Source: Candidatus Binatia bacterium (lineage in GTDB: Bacteria > Desulfobacterota > Binatia > UBA9968 > JAJDTQ01). Taken from it: DNA of 64,000 nucleotides. Below, in pieces: positions 11,249 to 22,313 of this stretch (position 1 is its first letter; every line of letters starts with the position of its first letter). Below the pieces are notes generated by a model. That model saw only the letters and a list, made by a program, of their open reading frames with translations. It made no database searches and was not told the origin of the DNA. A program made the position numbers and the translations under genes. The stretch spans positions 1 to 64,000 of the forward strand of contig JAJEAI010000124.1 of the NCBI GenBank assembly GCA_022824205.1, given 5' to 3'.

Positions 11249-11508
11249 GCGCCCGCGCGCCGGAGCGGACCTGTCTGGGTTGCGGTGGGCGTGACGCCAA
11301 GACCGCCATGCGACGGGTCGCCATCACGGAAAACGGCTTGGAACCCGAAGAGGTCCGGGGACGAGGAGGCTATCTGCATAACCGCGAGGATTGTTGGCGA
11401 GCTTTCTTGAAACGGAAGAGCCTGTACCGGGCATTTCGTCGTGATCTGCCTCGCGGAGGTCGTGAGGAGCTGGTGGAAAAGCTTCGCGCTCAATGGAGTG
11501 GGAAATGA
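11245..11508 (+). CDS. ylxR: YlxR family (DUF448) RNA-binding protein
   Basis: [24 protein letters not shown]; located between nusA and infB. Confidence 0.92.
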
Positions 11509-14420
11509 GCAAACTGAGAGTGCATCAACTGGCCAAGCAGCTCGATATGGAGCCGAAGGATCTCATCGCCTTGCTCGACAAGATCCGGGTGCGCGGCAAG
11601 AAGGCTCAGAGCTCCCTCGACGATTCGGAGGTCGAAGCCGTCAAGACGGCCCTGGCCGCCGCGGAAAAGCCCAAGGTCACGGTCGGCGAGGAACGCGTGG
11701 TGGTGGACCGCACCATCACCGCGGAGGACCAGGACATGGGCGAGGTGCAGGCACACGAGAAAGTGGTCGAGCGCCGCGTCCGCGCCAACGTCATCCGGCG
11801 TCGCCGAAGCACGGTCGAGTTGGTCACGCGCCGGCCCATCCACCCGGTGCCGCCGCCTCCCGAGGAGGAAGAGGAAGCGGCGGCGGAGGCCGCGGAAGCG
11901 CCGGCTCCCGTGGCGTCCTTCCCCGCCGCCCGGCTCGAGGCGCCCGTGGCGCGGCCCCCGGAGACGCCGTCGCAACCGGCGGCGCCTCAGGAGGCCGCGG
12001 TGGCCGAGGGGCATGAAGCGGCGGCCCACGAACCCGAGCCGGTTGAAACCGTGGAGCTGCCGGTCGCGCGGGAAGCCGCGCCCCCGGCCGAGGAGGTACA
12101 GGAGCGGCCGGCGGTCGAGACTCCGCCGGAGCAGCCGCCCGAGCCCGCGGAGATCGTTGCCTCGGAGGAGGCCGGAGCGGAGATCGCCGTCCCGGCCGGG
12201 GAGTCGGAGGAGCCCGTCCCGTCCGAGGCGCCGGCGCCACTCGAGGCCAACGGCGCCGCCGCGGCGGGAACCAATGGGAGCGCCGCGCCCGAGGCGGAGA
12301 CGGTGGCTCCGGACGGTGTGGCACGGCCCGCGGGACCGCGCATTCTCGGTCGCATCGACTTGAACCGCAAGGCGGCGCCCGCGCCCAAGCCGTCGCCGGA
12401 TGGAGGACAGCGGCGGGAAACCAAGGCCCCGGAGCCGGAGGGCCAGGACAAGGGCGTCAAGACCGCCAAGGGCAAGAAGCGGGTCATCCGCAAGCAGGAA
12501 GTCATCGAGCTCAAGGAACGGGAGTTCCGCTCGCCGCGCGGCCGGGTGCTGCGGAAGAAGCGCGCCCTTCCGGGCAAGGAACAGCGCAAGACCGCCATCA
12601 CCGTGCCCAAGGCGAGCAAGCGAGTGGTGCGCGTGGCCGAGGTCGTCACCGTAGGCGACATGGCCAAGTCCATGGGCGTCAAGGCAGGCGAGGTCATCAA
12701 GAAACTCATGGGCCTGGGCATGATGGCCACCATCAACCAGGTGCTCGACTTCGACACGGCGACCCTGGTGGCCAACGAGTTCGACTACCAGGTCGAGAAC
12801 GTGGCCTTCGACGTGGAAACCGCGCTGCAGGGTCAGCACGAGGTGGCGGAGTCCGAAGAGGGTCTGGAGCCGCGGCCGCCGGTGGTCACGATCATGGGCC
12901 ACGTCGACCACGGCAAGACCTCGCTGCTGGACGCCATCCGCAGCACCCACGTGACCGACGCCGAGGCCGGCGGGATCACGCAGCACATCGGCGCGTATCA
13001 CGTTCGGGTGGAAGGGCGGGGTGTCACTTTCCTCGACACTCCCGGGCACGAGGCCTTCACCGCCATGCGCGCGCGTGGGGCGAAGGTCACGGACATCGTG
13101 GTGCTGGTGGTGGCGGCGGACGACGGCGTCATGCCCCAGACCATCGAGGCGGTGGATCATGCCCGCGCGGCCGAGGTGCCGATCATCGTGGCGGTGAACA
13201 AGATCGACCGGCCCGACGCCGATCCCGAGCGGGTGCAGCGCGGCCTCTCCGACCACGGCCTGATTCCCGAGGCGTGGGGCGGCGACACGATCTTCGTGCC
13301 GGTGTCCGCGGTGACCCGTGAGGGCATCCCGAACCTGCTGGAGATGCTGTTGCTCCAGGCGGACGTGCTGGAGCTCAAGGCCAATCCCAACAAGCTGGCC
13401 CGGGGCGCCGTGGTGGAGGCCAAGCTGGAGCGGGGGCGCGGGCCGGTTTCCACCGTGCTGGTGCAGGAAGGGACGCTGAAGGTCGGCGATCCCATCTTCG
13501 CCGGACCCCATCACGGCAAGGTGCGCGCCATGATCGACGATCAGGGCCGGAAGGTGGACCAGGCGACGCCGTCCTTCCCGGTGGAGATACTGGGCCTTCA
13601 GGGCGTGCCGCAGGCGGGTGAAGCGTTCTCGGCTCTTACGGACGAGGCCACGGCCCGGCAGTTGGCCGAATTCCGGGAAACCCAGCAGCGCGAGGCCGAG
13701 CTGGCGAAGACCAGCAAGGTATCCCTGGAGGAGTTCTACGACCAGATCAAGGCGAACGAGGTCAAGGAACTGCGGGTGGTGCTCAAGGGCGACGTCCACG
13801 GTTCGGTGGAAGCCCTCGGCGAAGCCCTCACCCGTGTGTCCACGGACGAAGTCAAGATCCGCGTGATCCACGGTTCCGTGGGTGGCATCACCGAAAGCGA
13901 CGTGTTGTTGGCCAGCGCCTCCAACGCCATCGTCATCGGCTTCAACGTCCGACCCGAACCCAAGGCCACGAACCTTGCCATGCAGCAGGGAGTGGACCTG
14001 CGCCTCTACACCATCATCTACGAGGTGATCGACGACATTCGCTCAGCCATGGAAGGCATGCTGGAGCCGGTCTACCGCGAGGAGTTCCACGCACGCGTGC
14101 AGGTTCGCGAAGTGTTCAACATCCGCGGCGTCGGCACCATCGCGGGCTGTGCGGTTACCGACGGGAAGATTCAGCGTTCCAGCATGGTCCGTCTCCTGCG
14201 CGACCAGGTGGTGGTGCACGAGGGACGGCTGGCGAGCCTCAAGCGCTTCAAGGACGACGTGCGCGAAGTGGGCACGGGTTACGAGTGCGGCATTGCCATC
14301 GACGGGTACCAGGACGTGAAGATCGGCGACGTCATCGAGGGTTTCGAGAAGATCCCGGTCACCCGCGCGCAACTGCGCGGCGACGGCGGTGGCGCCGCCC
14401 AGCTTTCCGCGGACCGGTAG
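11505..14420 (+). CDS. infB: Translation initiation factor IF-2
   Basis: [41 protein letters not shown]; long Pro/Ala/Glu N-terminal linker. Confidence 0.97.
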   Translation: MSKLRVHQLAKQLDMEPKDLIALLDKIRVRGKKAQSSLDDSEVEAVKTALAAAEKPKVTVGEERVVVDRTITAEDQDMGEVQAHEKVVERRVRANVIRRRRSTVELVTRRPIHPVPPPPEEEEEAAAEAAEAPAPVASFPAARLEAPVARPPETPSQPAAPQEAAVAEGHEAAAHEPEPVETVELPVAREAAPPAEEVQERPAVETPPEQPPEPAEIVASEEAGAEIAVPAGESEEPVPSEAPAPLEANGAAAAGTNGSAAPEAETVAPDGVARPAGPRILGRIDLNRKAAPAPKPSPDGGQRRETKAPEPEGQDKGVKTAKGKKRVIRKQEVIELKEREFRSPRGRVLRKKRALPGKEQRKTAITVPKASKRVVRVAEVVTVGDMAKSMGVKAGEVIKKLMGLGMMATINQVLDFDTATLVANEFDYQVENVAFDVETALQGQHEVAESEEGLEPRPPVVTIMGHVDHGKTSLLDAIRSTHVTDAEAGGITQHIGAYHVRVEGRGVTFLDTPGHEAFTAMRARGAKVTDIVVLVVAADDGVMPQTIEAVDHARAAEVPIIVAVNKIDRPDADPERVQRGLSDHGLIPEAWGGDTIFVPVSAVTREGIPNLLEMLLLQADVLELKANPNKLARGAVVEAKLERGRGPVSTVLVQEGTLKVGDPIFAGPHHGKVRAMIDDQGRKVDQATPSFPVEILGLQGVPQAGEAFSALTDEATARQLAEFRETQQREAELAKTSKVSLEEFYDQIKANEVKELRVVLKGDVHGSVEALGEALTRVSTDEVKIRVIHGSVGGITESDVLLASASNAIVIGFNVRPEPKATNLAMQQGVDLRLYTIIYEVIDDIRSAMEGMLEPVYREEFHARVQVREVFNIRGVGTIAGCAVTDGKIQRSSMVRLLRDQVVVHEGRLASLKRFKDDVREVGTGYECGIAIDGYQDVKIGDVIEGFEKIPVTRAQLRGDGGGAAQLSADR

Positions 14421-14463
14421 CGCGGCAGCCGCCCAACGGTGAAGTCGCGGAGAGGCCGGCGAC

Positions 14464-14751
14464 ATGGTGATCGGCGTCCTCAAGCTCGTGCTGATCCTGC
14501 CGGAGAACCATTCCCTCAAAGGGAAACGGTCCGTGCTGCGCAAGATTCAAGCGCGCGTCTCCAACCGGTTCAATGTTTCCACGACGGAGTGTGGCGACCA
14601 GGACTTGTGGCAGCGGGCGTTGATGGGATTCGCGGCCGCGGGCAGCAATCCGCGAATCGTGGAAGCCACGCTTCGTGACGTGATGGAGTTCGTGCACCGC
14701 ATGGGTCTGGCGGAACTGGGCGAGTCCGAACTCCGCGTCCTGCACGAATAG
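14464..14751 (+). CDS. DUF503 family protein
   Basis: LILPENHSLKGKRSVLRKIQARVSNRFNVSTTE; conserved position between infB and rbfA. Confidence 0.85.
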   Translation: MVIGVLKLVLILPENHSLKGKRSVLRKIQARVSNRFNVSTTECGDQDLWQRALMGFAAAGSNPRIVEATLRDVMEFVHRMGLAELGESELRVLHE

Positions 14752-14831
14752 GCGGCGACATCATTTCCGCGGACCAAGCCGTGTCGAATCGTCGCCCGGA
14801 CAAGAAGTGGCACCAACGCCCCGAATCGTCA

Positions 14832-14999
14832 TTGATAAGAAAATAAAATCTTGTTCAATGATTTCTGGTAGTTACGGAATCCCGCCACACCCCAACGAGT
14901 CATTCCCGCGAAAGCGGGAATCCAGGGGCGGTGGCGGGGCGCTGCAGCGGCGTTTTCCCGCTCCACCCCTCCTGGATTCCCGCTTTCGCGGGAATGACG
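14832..14999. repeat. Composite palindromic repeat, copy 1
   Basis: Leader TTGATAAGAAAATAAAATCTTGTTCAATGATTTCTGGTAGTTACGGAA then CATTCCCGCGAAAGCGGGAATCCAGG ... CCTGGATTCCCGCTTTCGCGGGAATGACG. Confidence 0.92.
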
Positions 15000-15016
15000 A
15001 CTAGAGGCATTGGACT

Positions 15017-15385
15017 TTGGCAAGAAATCGTCAAAAGACAGGCATTCCGCGTTCGCAGCGTGTGGGCGACTTGCTGATCGAGTTCGTTTCACGGCTGTTG
15101 ACGCGTTCCCTCAACGATCCGCGGCTCGCTTCGGTGACGCTGACCGCGACGGACGTGCGTCCCGACCTCAAGCACGCCACTCTCTACTTCACGGTGCGCG
15201 ACGGTGAGGGGTCCAGGGATGAAGCGCTCCTGGGCCTGCGCGCGGCCACGGGCTTTATCCGAAGTCGCATCGCCGTCGACCTCGATCTGCGCTTCGTGCC
15301 CGACCTCGAGTTCGTCCATGACGACGCCCCGGAGCGTGCCCGCCGCATCGAGGACCTTCTCAGCCAGGTCCGGTGCAAGGCATAG
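15017..15385 (+). CDS. rbfA: Ribosome-binding factor A (TTG start)
   Basis: RVGDLLIEFVSRLLTRSLNDPRLASVTLTATDV, FVPDLEFVHDD. Confidence 0.9.
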   Translation: MARNRQKTGIPRSQRVGDLLIEFVSRLLTRSLNDPRLASVTLTATDVRPDLKHATLYFTVRDGEGSRDEALLGLRAATGFIRSRIAVDLDLRFVPDLEFVHDDAPERARRIEDLLSQVRCKA

Positions 15386-15408
15386 TCGGAAGGACTTCAC
15401 GGGACATC

Positions 15409-16314
15409 ATGCATCTGGTCACGAGCGGCATCCTGCTGGTGGACAAGCCCGAGGGCCCATCCTCCGCTCGGGTGGTGGCCACGGCGAAGCACATCACGGG
15501 CGCGCGCAAGGTGGGGCACCTGGGTACGCTGGACCCGTTCGCTTCGGGGCTCCTGCCGCTGGCGGTCAATGAAGGGACGAAGGTGGCGCAGCACTTCCTG
15601 GACGCCGACAAGGGGTACACCGGCGTGGTCGAGCTCGGAGCCGAGACGGACACCCAGGACCGCACCGGCAAGGTGCTGGTCCGGCGTGACGCACCGCGGT
15701 TGGGTCCGTCGCGGCTCGAAGCACTGCGCCGCGAGTTCAGCGGCAGCCTGCGCCAGGTACCGCCCATGTATTCGGCGCTCAAACAGGACGGAACCCGGCT
15801 CTACGAGTTCGCGCGCAAGGGCGTCGAGGTAGGGCGGGAGGCACGCCACATCCGGGTGGACATCACCCGTCTGGAGCAAGTGTCGCCGACGGAACTTGAG
15901 TTCGATCTGACCTGTTCCAAGGGCACCTACGTGCGCACCCTGGCGGCGGACATCGGCAGCGCTCTGGGTTGCGGCGGCTACCTGAGCCGCCTGCGCCGGG
16001 TGGCGTCCGGTCCGTTCCGCATCGACGGCGCGCTCACCCTGGACGCCTTGCGGGAACTGCCGGATGCCGGTGCCGTCCCGCTGGTGCCGCTGAATCAAGC
16101 CCTGGGCCACCTGCGCGGCGCCGTCGTGGACCGGGCCGCGGCCGACGGAATCAGGCGCGGCCTTCAGGGCGCGCTGGCGGGCGTTGGAATGCCGGACCCG
16201 GGCGAGACCAACCGGCGGGTAGTGGACCCGGACGGGGAACTGGTGGCGCTGATCGGCTGGGAAACGATGGTGCGGAGGTGGCGCATCGTGCGGGTCTTCA
16301 ACGGTTCCGGGTGA
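15409..16314 (+). CDS. truB: tRNA pseudouridine(55) synthase
   Basis: [46 protein letters not shown]. Confidence 0.95.
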   Translation: MHLVTSGILLVDKPEGPSSARVVATAKHITGARKVGHLGTLDPFASGLLPLAVNEGTKVAQHFLDADKGYTGVVELGAETDTQDRTGKVLVRRDAPRLGPSRLEALRREFSGSLRQVPPMYSALKQDGTRLYEFARKGVEVGREARHIRVDITRLEQVSPTELEFDLTCSKGTYVRTLAADIGSALGCGGYLSRLRRVASGPFRIDGALTLDALRELPDAGAVPLVPLNQALGHLRGAVVDRAAADGIRRGLQGALAGVGMPDPGETNRRVVDPDGELVALIGWETMVRRWRIVRVFNGSG

Positions 16315-16408
16315 GCGCGGCCGCCTTCCGGCGCGGCTTTTGCAAGTGCGCGGCCGGTATGCTAAAAAGCAGATCAAATCAAAAGACAGGAGAAAGAAAA
16401 GGGTACAG

Positions 16409-16678
16409 ATGGAATCAGCTCGGGAGCAGACCAGCGAGACGATCAGGCAATTCAGACTTCACGATTCGGACACCGGTTCGCCTGAGGTGCAAGTGGCGAT
16501 TCACAGCCACCGCATCACCTATCTGACAGAGCATCTGAGAACTCACAAGAAGGACCATCACACGCGGATGGGCCTGCTCAGGCTCGTCGGCAAAAGGCGG
16601 CGGCTTCTGGACTATCTCAAGAAAAGGGACGTCCGGAGGTACCAGACCTTGATCCAGCGGCTGGGTATTCGTCGATAG
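16409..16678 (+). CDS. rpsO: 30S ribosomal protein S15
   Basis: [52 protein letters not shown]. Confidence 0.97.
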   Translation: MESAREQTSETIRQFRLHDSDTGSPEVQVAIHSHRITYLTEHLRTHKKDHHTRMGLLRLVGKRRRLLDYLKKRDVRRYQTLIQRLGIRR

Positions 16679-16746
16679 ATACCTGGCCGTTGTCGTCCCT
16701 TCCCGCGTTCTTCTCTTCAGCCCCCACTGCCCTCGAGGGTACACCT

Positions 16747-18843
16747 ATGCAAACAAAGATCGAGTTGGACTATTGCGGCCGACCTCTATGCGTCGACGTC
16801 GGCAAGGTCGCCAGGCAGGCCGACGGCGCCGCGCTGGTGCGGTTCGGCGAGACCGTCGTCCTCGCCACCGCCGTGGCCTCCAAGGACATCCGCGAGGAGA
16901 TCGACTTCTTCCCGCTCACCGTCGACTACCAGGAAAAGACCTTTGCCGCCGGGCGCATCCCCGGCGGTTTTTTCAAGCGCGAGGGACGCCCCTCGGAAAA
17001 GGAAATCCTTACCTGCCGCCTCATCGACCGATCCATCCGGCCGCTGTTCGCGGGCGGTCTCAAGGCGGAGACGCAGATCATCGTCACCGTGCTGTCCGCC
17101 GATGGCGAAAACGACACCGACATGGTTTCCATGTTCGCCGCTTCGCTGGCCATCGAGATATCGGACATCCCGTTCAACGGCCCTCTGGCCGGCGTCCGGG
17201 TGGGCCGCGTCAACGGCGAGTGGGTCATGAACCCGCTCCAGAGCCGGATTTCGGATTGCGACGTCAACATCTTCCTCTCGGGAACCCGGGACGGCATCCT
17301 GATGGTGGAAGGGGGCGCGTCGATCGTGCCCGAGGAGGGGGTGCTGGATGCGCTGTTCCAGGGCCACCAGGCGATCCAGCCCCTCATCGACCTGCAGGAA
17401 AAGCTCCGGGAGCAGCTCGGCAAGCCCAAGCGGATCGCCCCCCAGGAAGAGAAGGACGAGACGCTGACGGGCTGGGTGCGGGAGCGCGCGCGGGAAAAGG
17501 TCAAGGAGGCGGTGTGCATCGCCGACAAGAAGCAGCGCAACTCCCGCATCGACGAGGTGGGCGGCGAGGTCCAGGCGGCGGGCGCGGAAGAGTTCCCCGG
17601 ACGCGAAAAGGAGATCAAGGGCGCCTTCAGGGCGCTGGAGAAGTTCGAGCTCCGGGACCTGGTGTTGCAGCGCAAACGCATCGACGGCCGCGGCCTCAAG
17701 GACGTGCGCCCCATTACCTGCGACGTCGACCTCCTGCCGCGCACCCACGGGTCGGCGCTCTTCACCCGCGGCGAGACCCAGGCGCTGGTGGTGGCCACCC
17801 TGGGCACGTCCTCCGACGCGCAACGCGTCGACGCCCTCACCGGCGAGCAGTTCAAGAAGTTCATGCTGCATTACAACTTCCCTCCCTACAGCACCGGCGA
17901 GGTGAAGTTCCTGCGCAGTCCGGGGCGGCGTGAGATCGGCCACGGCGCGCTGGCTGAGCGCGCGCTGGTGCCCGTCCTGCCCGACGAGGACGCGTTCCCC
18001 TACACTCTGCGCGTGGTCTCCGAGATCCTGGCGTCCAACGGCTCCTCCTCCATGGCGAGCGTGTGCGGCGGCTCCCTGTCGCTCATGGACGCCGGCGTTC
18101 CCATCAAGGCGCCGGTGGCGGGCATCGCCATGGGCCTCATCAAGGAAGGCGACGAAGTGCGGGTGCTGACCGACATCCTCGGCGACGAGGACCATCTCGG
18201 CGACATGGACTTCAAGGTCGCCGGCACCCGGGAAGGCATCACCGCGCTGCAGATGGACATCAAGATCGGCGGCGTCAACCGCGAGATCATGCAGGAGGCC
18301 CTGTACCAGGCGCGGGAAGGCCGCCTTCACATCCTCGACATCATGGACGGTACGCTGGCGGAGACGCGCCAGGAGGTCTCGCGCCACGCGCCGCGCATCA
18401 CCACGATCAAGGTGCGGCCCGAGAAGATCCGCGACATCATCGGACCGGGAGGCAAGGTCATCCGCGGCATCGTCGAGGCCACGGGAACCAAGATCGACGT
18501 GCAGGACGACGGCACCGTCACGGTGGCGTCCAGCGACGAGGCGGGCAGCCGCCGGGCCCTGGACATGATCGAGGGCATCGTCGCCGAGGTGGAGATCGGC
18601 CGCATCTACAAGGGCACGGTCCGGCGCGTGATGGACTTCGGCGCGTTCGTCGAGATCCTGCCGGGCACCGACGGACTGGTCCACATCTCGCAGATCGCCG
18701 ACGACCACGTGCGCCGCGTGAGAGACGTGCTCAACGAGGGCGACGAGCTGATGGTGAAGGTGCTGGACGTGGACCGGCAGGGCAAGATCCGTCTCAGCCG
18801 CAAGGAGGCCCTGAAGGAAGAACAGACCTCCGAGCAGGTGTAG
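16747..18843 (+). CDS. pnp: Polyribonucleotide nucleotidyltransferase (PNPase)
   Basis: GRIPGGFFKREGRPSEKEIL, KH IIGPGGKVIRGI, S1 domain; start trimmed to ATG 16747. Confidence 0.97.
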   Translation: MQTKIELDYCGRPLCVDVGKVARQADGAALVRFGETVVLATAVASKDIREEIDFFPLTVDYQEKTFAAGRIPGGFFKREGRPSEKEILTCRLIDRSIRPLFAGGLKAETQIIVTVLSADGENDTDMVSMFAASLAIEISDIPFNGPLAGVRVGRVNGEWVMNPLQSRISDCDVNIFLSGTRDGILMVEGGASIVPEEGVLDALFQGHQAIQPLIDLQEKLREQLGKPKRIAPQEEKDETLTGWVRERAREKVKEAVCIADKKQRNSRIDEVGGEVQAAGAEEFPGREKEIKGAFRALEKFELRDLVLQRKRIDGRGLKDVRPITCDVDLLPRTHGSALFTRGETQALVVATLGTSSDAQRVDALTGEQFKKFMLHYNFPPYSTGEVKFLRSPGRREIGHGALAERALVPVLPDEDAFPYTLRVVSEILASNGSSSMASVCGGSLSLMDAGVPIKAPVAGIAMGLIKEGDEVRVLTDILGDEDHLGDMDFKVAGTREGITALQMDIKIGGVNREIMQEALYQAREGRLHILDIMDGTLAETRQEVSRHAPRITTIKVRPEKIRDIIGPGGKVIRGIVEATGTKIDVQDDGTVTVASSDEAGSRRALDMIEGIVAEVEIGRIYKGTVRRVMDFGAFVEILPGTDGLVHISQIADDHVRRVRDVLNEGDELMVKVLDVDRQGKIRLSRKEALKEEQTSEQV

Positions 18844-18884
18844 CGACGGATCATCAAGCAAGGGCGGAAATCCAAAACAGATCA

Positions 18885-18913
18885 GGCACGGCGGGCTCCA
18901 GGCCCGCCGTGCC
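18885..18913. terminator. Perfect 12-bp hairpin downstream of pnp, no U-run
   Basis: GGCACGGCGGGC-tccag-GCCCGCCGTGCC. Confidence 0.5.
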
Positions 18914-18951
18914 CCCATGGCGATGGGATCGCCGAGGGTGTCACCCATCCG

Positions 18952-20241
18952 ATGTTCCACAAGACGGTTCTGGACAACGGCGTCAGGATTCTCACCGAAC
19001 AGCGCTCCGGGACACGGGCGGTGAGTCTCGGCATCTGGGTCGAGAACGGTTCCCGCCACGAAGAGCGACGTCAGGGGGGCCTGTCCCACTTCCTGGAGCA
19101 CCTGCTGTTCAAGGGCACGAAGGCCCGCAGCGCGCAACGGATCGCCGAGGAGATGGACGCCGTCGGCGGCGTGCTCAACGCCTTCACCGGCAAGGAAAAC
19201 ACCTGCTACTACGCCAAGGTGGTGGACGAGCATCTGCCCTTGGCGGTCGACGTCCTGAGCGACCTCTTTCTCAACTCGGTGTTCGATGCGGAGGAGATCG
19301 AGCGCGAGCGCACCGTGATCCTGCAGGAGATCGCCTCGGCGGACGAGAACCCCGAGGACTTCGTCCACGATCTGTTCAGCCTCGATTACTTCGGCGACCA
19401 TCCCCTGGGGCGGGCGGTGTGCGGTGAAGTGGACACCGTTGCCGGCTTCACCCGGGACGATCTCGTCGGGTTCATGGCCGAGCGTTACCTGCCCGGGCGG
19501 GTCATCATCGCCGGCGCGGGGAATCTCTCGCATGCCAAGCTGGTGGATGCCGTGGGCGGCGCCTTCGGCGCGCTCGAGGCCAAGCCGTTGCAGGCACCGC
19601 CGGCGGCGCCCGGGCCTCGCTCCGGCCTGTTCCACCACCCGCGCCAGCTCGGGCAGGTGCACATCTGCCTGGGGGTGCCGGCGCTGCCGCACGGCGACCC
19701 GCGGCACTACGTGGCACACGTTCTCAACGCGTTGCTTGGGGGCGGCATGAGTTCGCGCCTGTTCCAGGAGATACGCGAGCGGCGCGGCAAAGCGTACTCC
19801 GTCTATTCGTTCCTGTCCCCTTACCGGGATACCGGCTACCTCGGCCTCTATGTCGGCACCAAGGCGGAATGGGCGCGGGAGGTCATCGACCTCGCCGTGG
19901 ACGAGATGGCCAAGGTGGCCGCGGGCCAGGTGACCGAGGAAGAGCTCGGGCGCGCGCGCGAGCAACTCGTCGGGCACACGTTGCTGGGCCTCGAGTCCGC
20001 GGACGCGTGGATGACGCACGTGACCCGTAGCGAAATGCACCGCGGCGCACAGATTTCGGTGGAGGAAATCACCCGTGGCCTGCGCGATGTCACGCCGGAA
20101 GCCGTGACCGAGTTGGCACGGGAGTTGTTCGTGCCCGGCGCCATGACCGCCACCCTGCTGGGCGACCTGGAAGGGCACAGCGTCGGCGGCGCCGGGTTCG
20201 GCGGGGCGGCTCCCGAGGACGCCGCCGCGGTCAATCCCTGA
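18952..20241 (+). CDS. M16 family zinc peptidase (processing peptidase-like)
   Basis: HFLEHLLFKGT (HxxEH), ENTCYYAKVVDEHL, GGGMSSRLFQEIRERRGKAYSVYSF. Confidence 0.95.
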   Translation: MFHKTVLDNGVRILTEQRSGTRAVSLGIWVENGSRHEERRQGGLSHFLEHLLFKGTKARSAQRIAEEMDAVGGVLNAFTGKENTCYYAKVVDEHLPLAVDVLSDLFLNSVFDAEEIERERTVILQEIASADENPEDFVHDLFSLDYFGDHPLGRAVCGEVDTVAGFTRDDLVGFMAERYLPGRVIIAGAGNLSHAKLVDAVGGAFGALEAKPLQAPPAAPGPRSGLFHHPRQLGQVHICLGVPALPHGDPRHYVAHVLNALLGGGMSSRLFQEIRERRGKAYSVYSFLSPYRDTGYLGLYVGTKAEWAREVIDLAVDEMAKVAAGQVTEEELGRAREQLVGHTLLGLESADAWMTHVTRSEMHRGAQISVEEITRGLRDVTPEAVTELARELFVPGAMTATLLGDLEGHSVGGAGFGGAAPEDAAAVNP

Positions 20242-20380
20242 GGGTGAGGTTGCAGAGGGACGCCGCCGCGGGTTTTTTCAACCCTTGGGGCTGAAGTTGC
20301 AGAGGAACGGGAACGTTGCAAATACACCATTCCCGCGGAACAGGCTGTGTCAATACTCATGACGCAGAGATTCCTCAATA

Positions 20381-20410
20381 CGTCATTCCCGCGGAAGCGG
20401 GAATCCATGG
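20381..20410. repeat. Single dRS3-like arm of the palindromic repeat family
   Basis: CGTCATTCCCGCGGAAGCGGGAATCCATGG just upstream of dut. Confidence 0.85.
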
Positions 20411-20428
20411 GTGGAGGATCCCGCTGTC

Positions 20429-20926
20429 ATGGCCGACATCAAGGTCCAGATCAGGAGGGTGAGGGACGGCAAGGCCGCCGTTCCCTTGCCGCGTTACATG
20501 ACCGAGGGTTCGGCGGGGCTGGACCTGGCCGCCGCCGTGGAGGACGAGGTCTCGCTGGCGCCGCTGGAGCGGGCGCTGATACCCACGGGCTTCGCGCTGG
20601 CGCTGCCGCCAGGCTACGAGGCGCAGATCCGTCCCCGGAGCGGGCTGGCGCTGAAGCACGGCGTCACTCTGGTGAACAGCCCCGGCACCATCGACTCGGA
20701 CTACCGCGGCGAGGTGCAACTGGCGGTCATCAACCTGGGGCGGGAGCCCGCGACCATCCGCCACGGCGACCGCATCGCCCAGATGGTCGTCCAGTCTGTC
20801 CCTTGGGTGCGATTGGAAGAGGTGGACGAACTGCCCGCGTCCACTCGTGACGCCGGCGGCTTCGGACACACCGGCGCACAAGAACCGGGAAGGGCACGTG
20901 CCGGCGACGGTACCAAGGAACCATAG
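20429..20926 (+). CDS. dut: dUTP diphosphatase
   Basis: [55 protein letters not shown]. Confidence 0.95.
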   Translation: MADIKVQIRRVRDGKAAVPLPRYMTEGSAGLDLAAAVEDEVSLAPLERALIPTGFALALPPGYEAQIRPRSGLALKHGVTLVNSPGTIDSDYRGEVQLAVINLGREPATIRHGDRIAQMVVQSVPWVRLEEVDELPASTRDAGGFGHTGAQEPGRARAGDGTKEP

Positions 20927-20957
20927 ACGACTCTGGTTCCGGACATACTCGCGGAAA

Positions 20958-22256
20958 ATGATCGATCGCTACACACGCCCCGAGATGGCGCGGATCTGGT
21001 CCGAGGAGAACCGCTTCGGCAAGTGGCTGGAGGTGGAGATCCTGGCCACCGAAGCGCTGGCCGAACTGGGCAAGGTGCCCGTGGACGTGCCCGCGCGCAT
21101 CCGGCGCAACGCGCGTTTCGACGTCGCGCGCATCCGCGACATCGAACGCGAGGTGCACCACGAGCTGATCGCGTTCCTGCGCTGCGTCGCCGAGTCCATC
21201 GGCGACGACGCCCGTTTCGTGCACGTCGGCATGACCTCGTCCGACGTCATGGACACGGGGTTCTCGCTGCAGCTCAAGGAGGCCAGCGCGCTCCTGGTGG
21301 AAGACGTGCGCACGTTCATGTCGGTGCTGCGGGAGCAGGCGCAGCGCTACAAGGACACGCCCATGATGGGGCGCACCCACGGGATCCACGCCGAGCCCAT
21401 CACCTTCGGCCTCAAGCTGGCGCTGTGGCACGAAGAGATGGCGCGCAACCTGGCGCGCCTGGAGAGCGCGGTGGCCGAGGTATGCTGCGGCATCGTTTCC
21501 GGCGCGGTGGGCACCTACGCGCAGGTGCCTCCGGAGGTCGAGGCGTACGTGTGCAAGGCCGCGGGCCTCACCCCCGACCCGGTGTCCAACCAGATCATCC
21601 AGCGCGACCGCCACGCCTATTTCTTCAGTGTCCTGGCCGTGCTGGCCAGCTCCATCGAGAAGTTCGCCGTGGAGGTCCGCCACCTCCAGCGCACCGAGGT
21701 GCTGGAAGCCGAGGAGCCCTTCGCCGCGACCCAGATGGGATCGTCCGCCATGCCCCACAAGCGCAACCCGATCCTGTCGGAAAACGTGTCCGGCCTGGCG
21801 CGGCTGGTGCGTTCGTATTCGGTATCGGCCCTGGAGAACGTCGCCCTGTGGCACGAGCGCGACATCAGCCACTCGTCGGTGGAGCGGGTCATCGGCCCCG
21901 ACGCCACCATCCTGGTGGACTTCATGCTCTACCGGTTTACCCGCGTCATCCGCGGCCTGTGCGTCTACCCCGAGAACATGGAGCGCAACCTCGCCCTGAG
22001 CGGTGGCGCGGTGTTCTCCCAGGGCGTGATGCTGCGCCTGGTGGAGAAGGGGCTCGCGCGCGACGAGGCCTACAAGATCGTCCAGCGCCACGGGCTCGTG
22101 GCCGCCAAGGAGGGCAAGGACCTCAAGCAGCAGTTGCTGGAGGACGCCACGGTCACGGAGCATTTGAGCCCCGGCGAGATCGACGAGATCTGGGAGCTCA
22201 AGGACTGCTTCCGGCACGTGGACACCATCTTCGAACGGGTTTTCGGCGCGGTGTGA
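20958..22256 (+). CDS. purB: Adenylosuccinate lyase
   Basis: MIDRYTRPEMARIWSEENRF, GMTSSDVMDTG, GRTHGIHAEP, GSSAMPHKRNPILSEN. Confidence 0.97.
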   Translation: MIDRYTRPEMARIWSEENRFGKWLEVEILATEALAELGKVPVDVPARIRRNARFDVARIRDIEREVHHELIAFLRCVAESIGDDARFVHVGMTSSDVMDTGFSLQLKEASALLVEDVRTFMSVLREQAQRYKDTPMMGRTHGIHAEPITFGLKLALWHEEMARNLARLESAVAEVCCGIVSGAVGTYAQVPPEVEAYVCKAAGLTPDPVSNQIIQRDRHAYFFSVLAVLASSIEKFAVEVRHLQRTEVLEAEEPFAATQMGSSAMPHKRNPILSENVSGLARLVRSYSVSALENVALWHERDISHSSVERVIGPDATILVDFMLYRFTRVIRGLCVYPENMERNLALSGGAVFSQGVMLRLVEKGLARDEAYKIVQRHGLVAAKEGKDLKQQLLEDATVTEHLSPGEIDEIWELKDCFRHVDTIFERVFGAV

Positions 22257-22313
22257 AGAGCACCCGCGCCGGACTGGATTCAAACCGCGCCCGCGCGGCG
22301 TACGAGGAGAGCC

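Noticed and set aside
11490-13871. 793-aa minus-strand ORF opposite infB
   Set aside because: Antisense shadow of infB with no recognisable domain.
16786-20178. 1130-aa minus-strand ORF opposite pnp and the M16 peptidase gene
   Set aside because: Mirror frame of conserved genes; composition artefact of high GC, despite its length.
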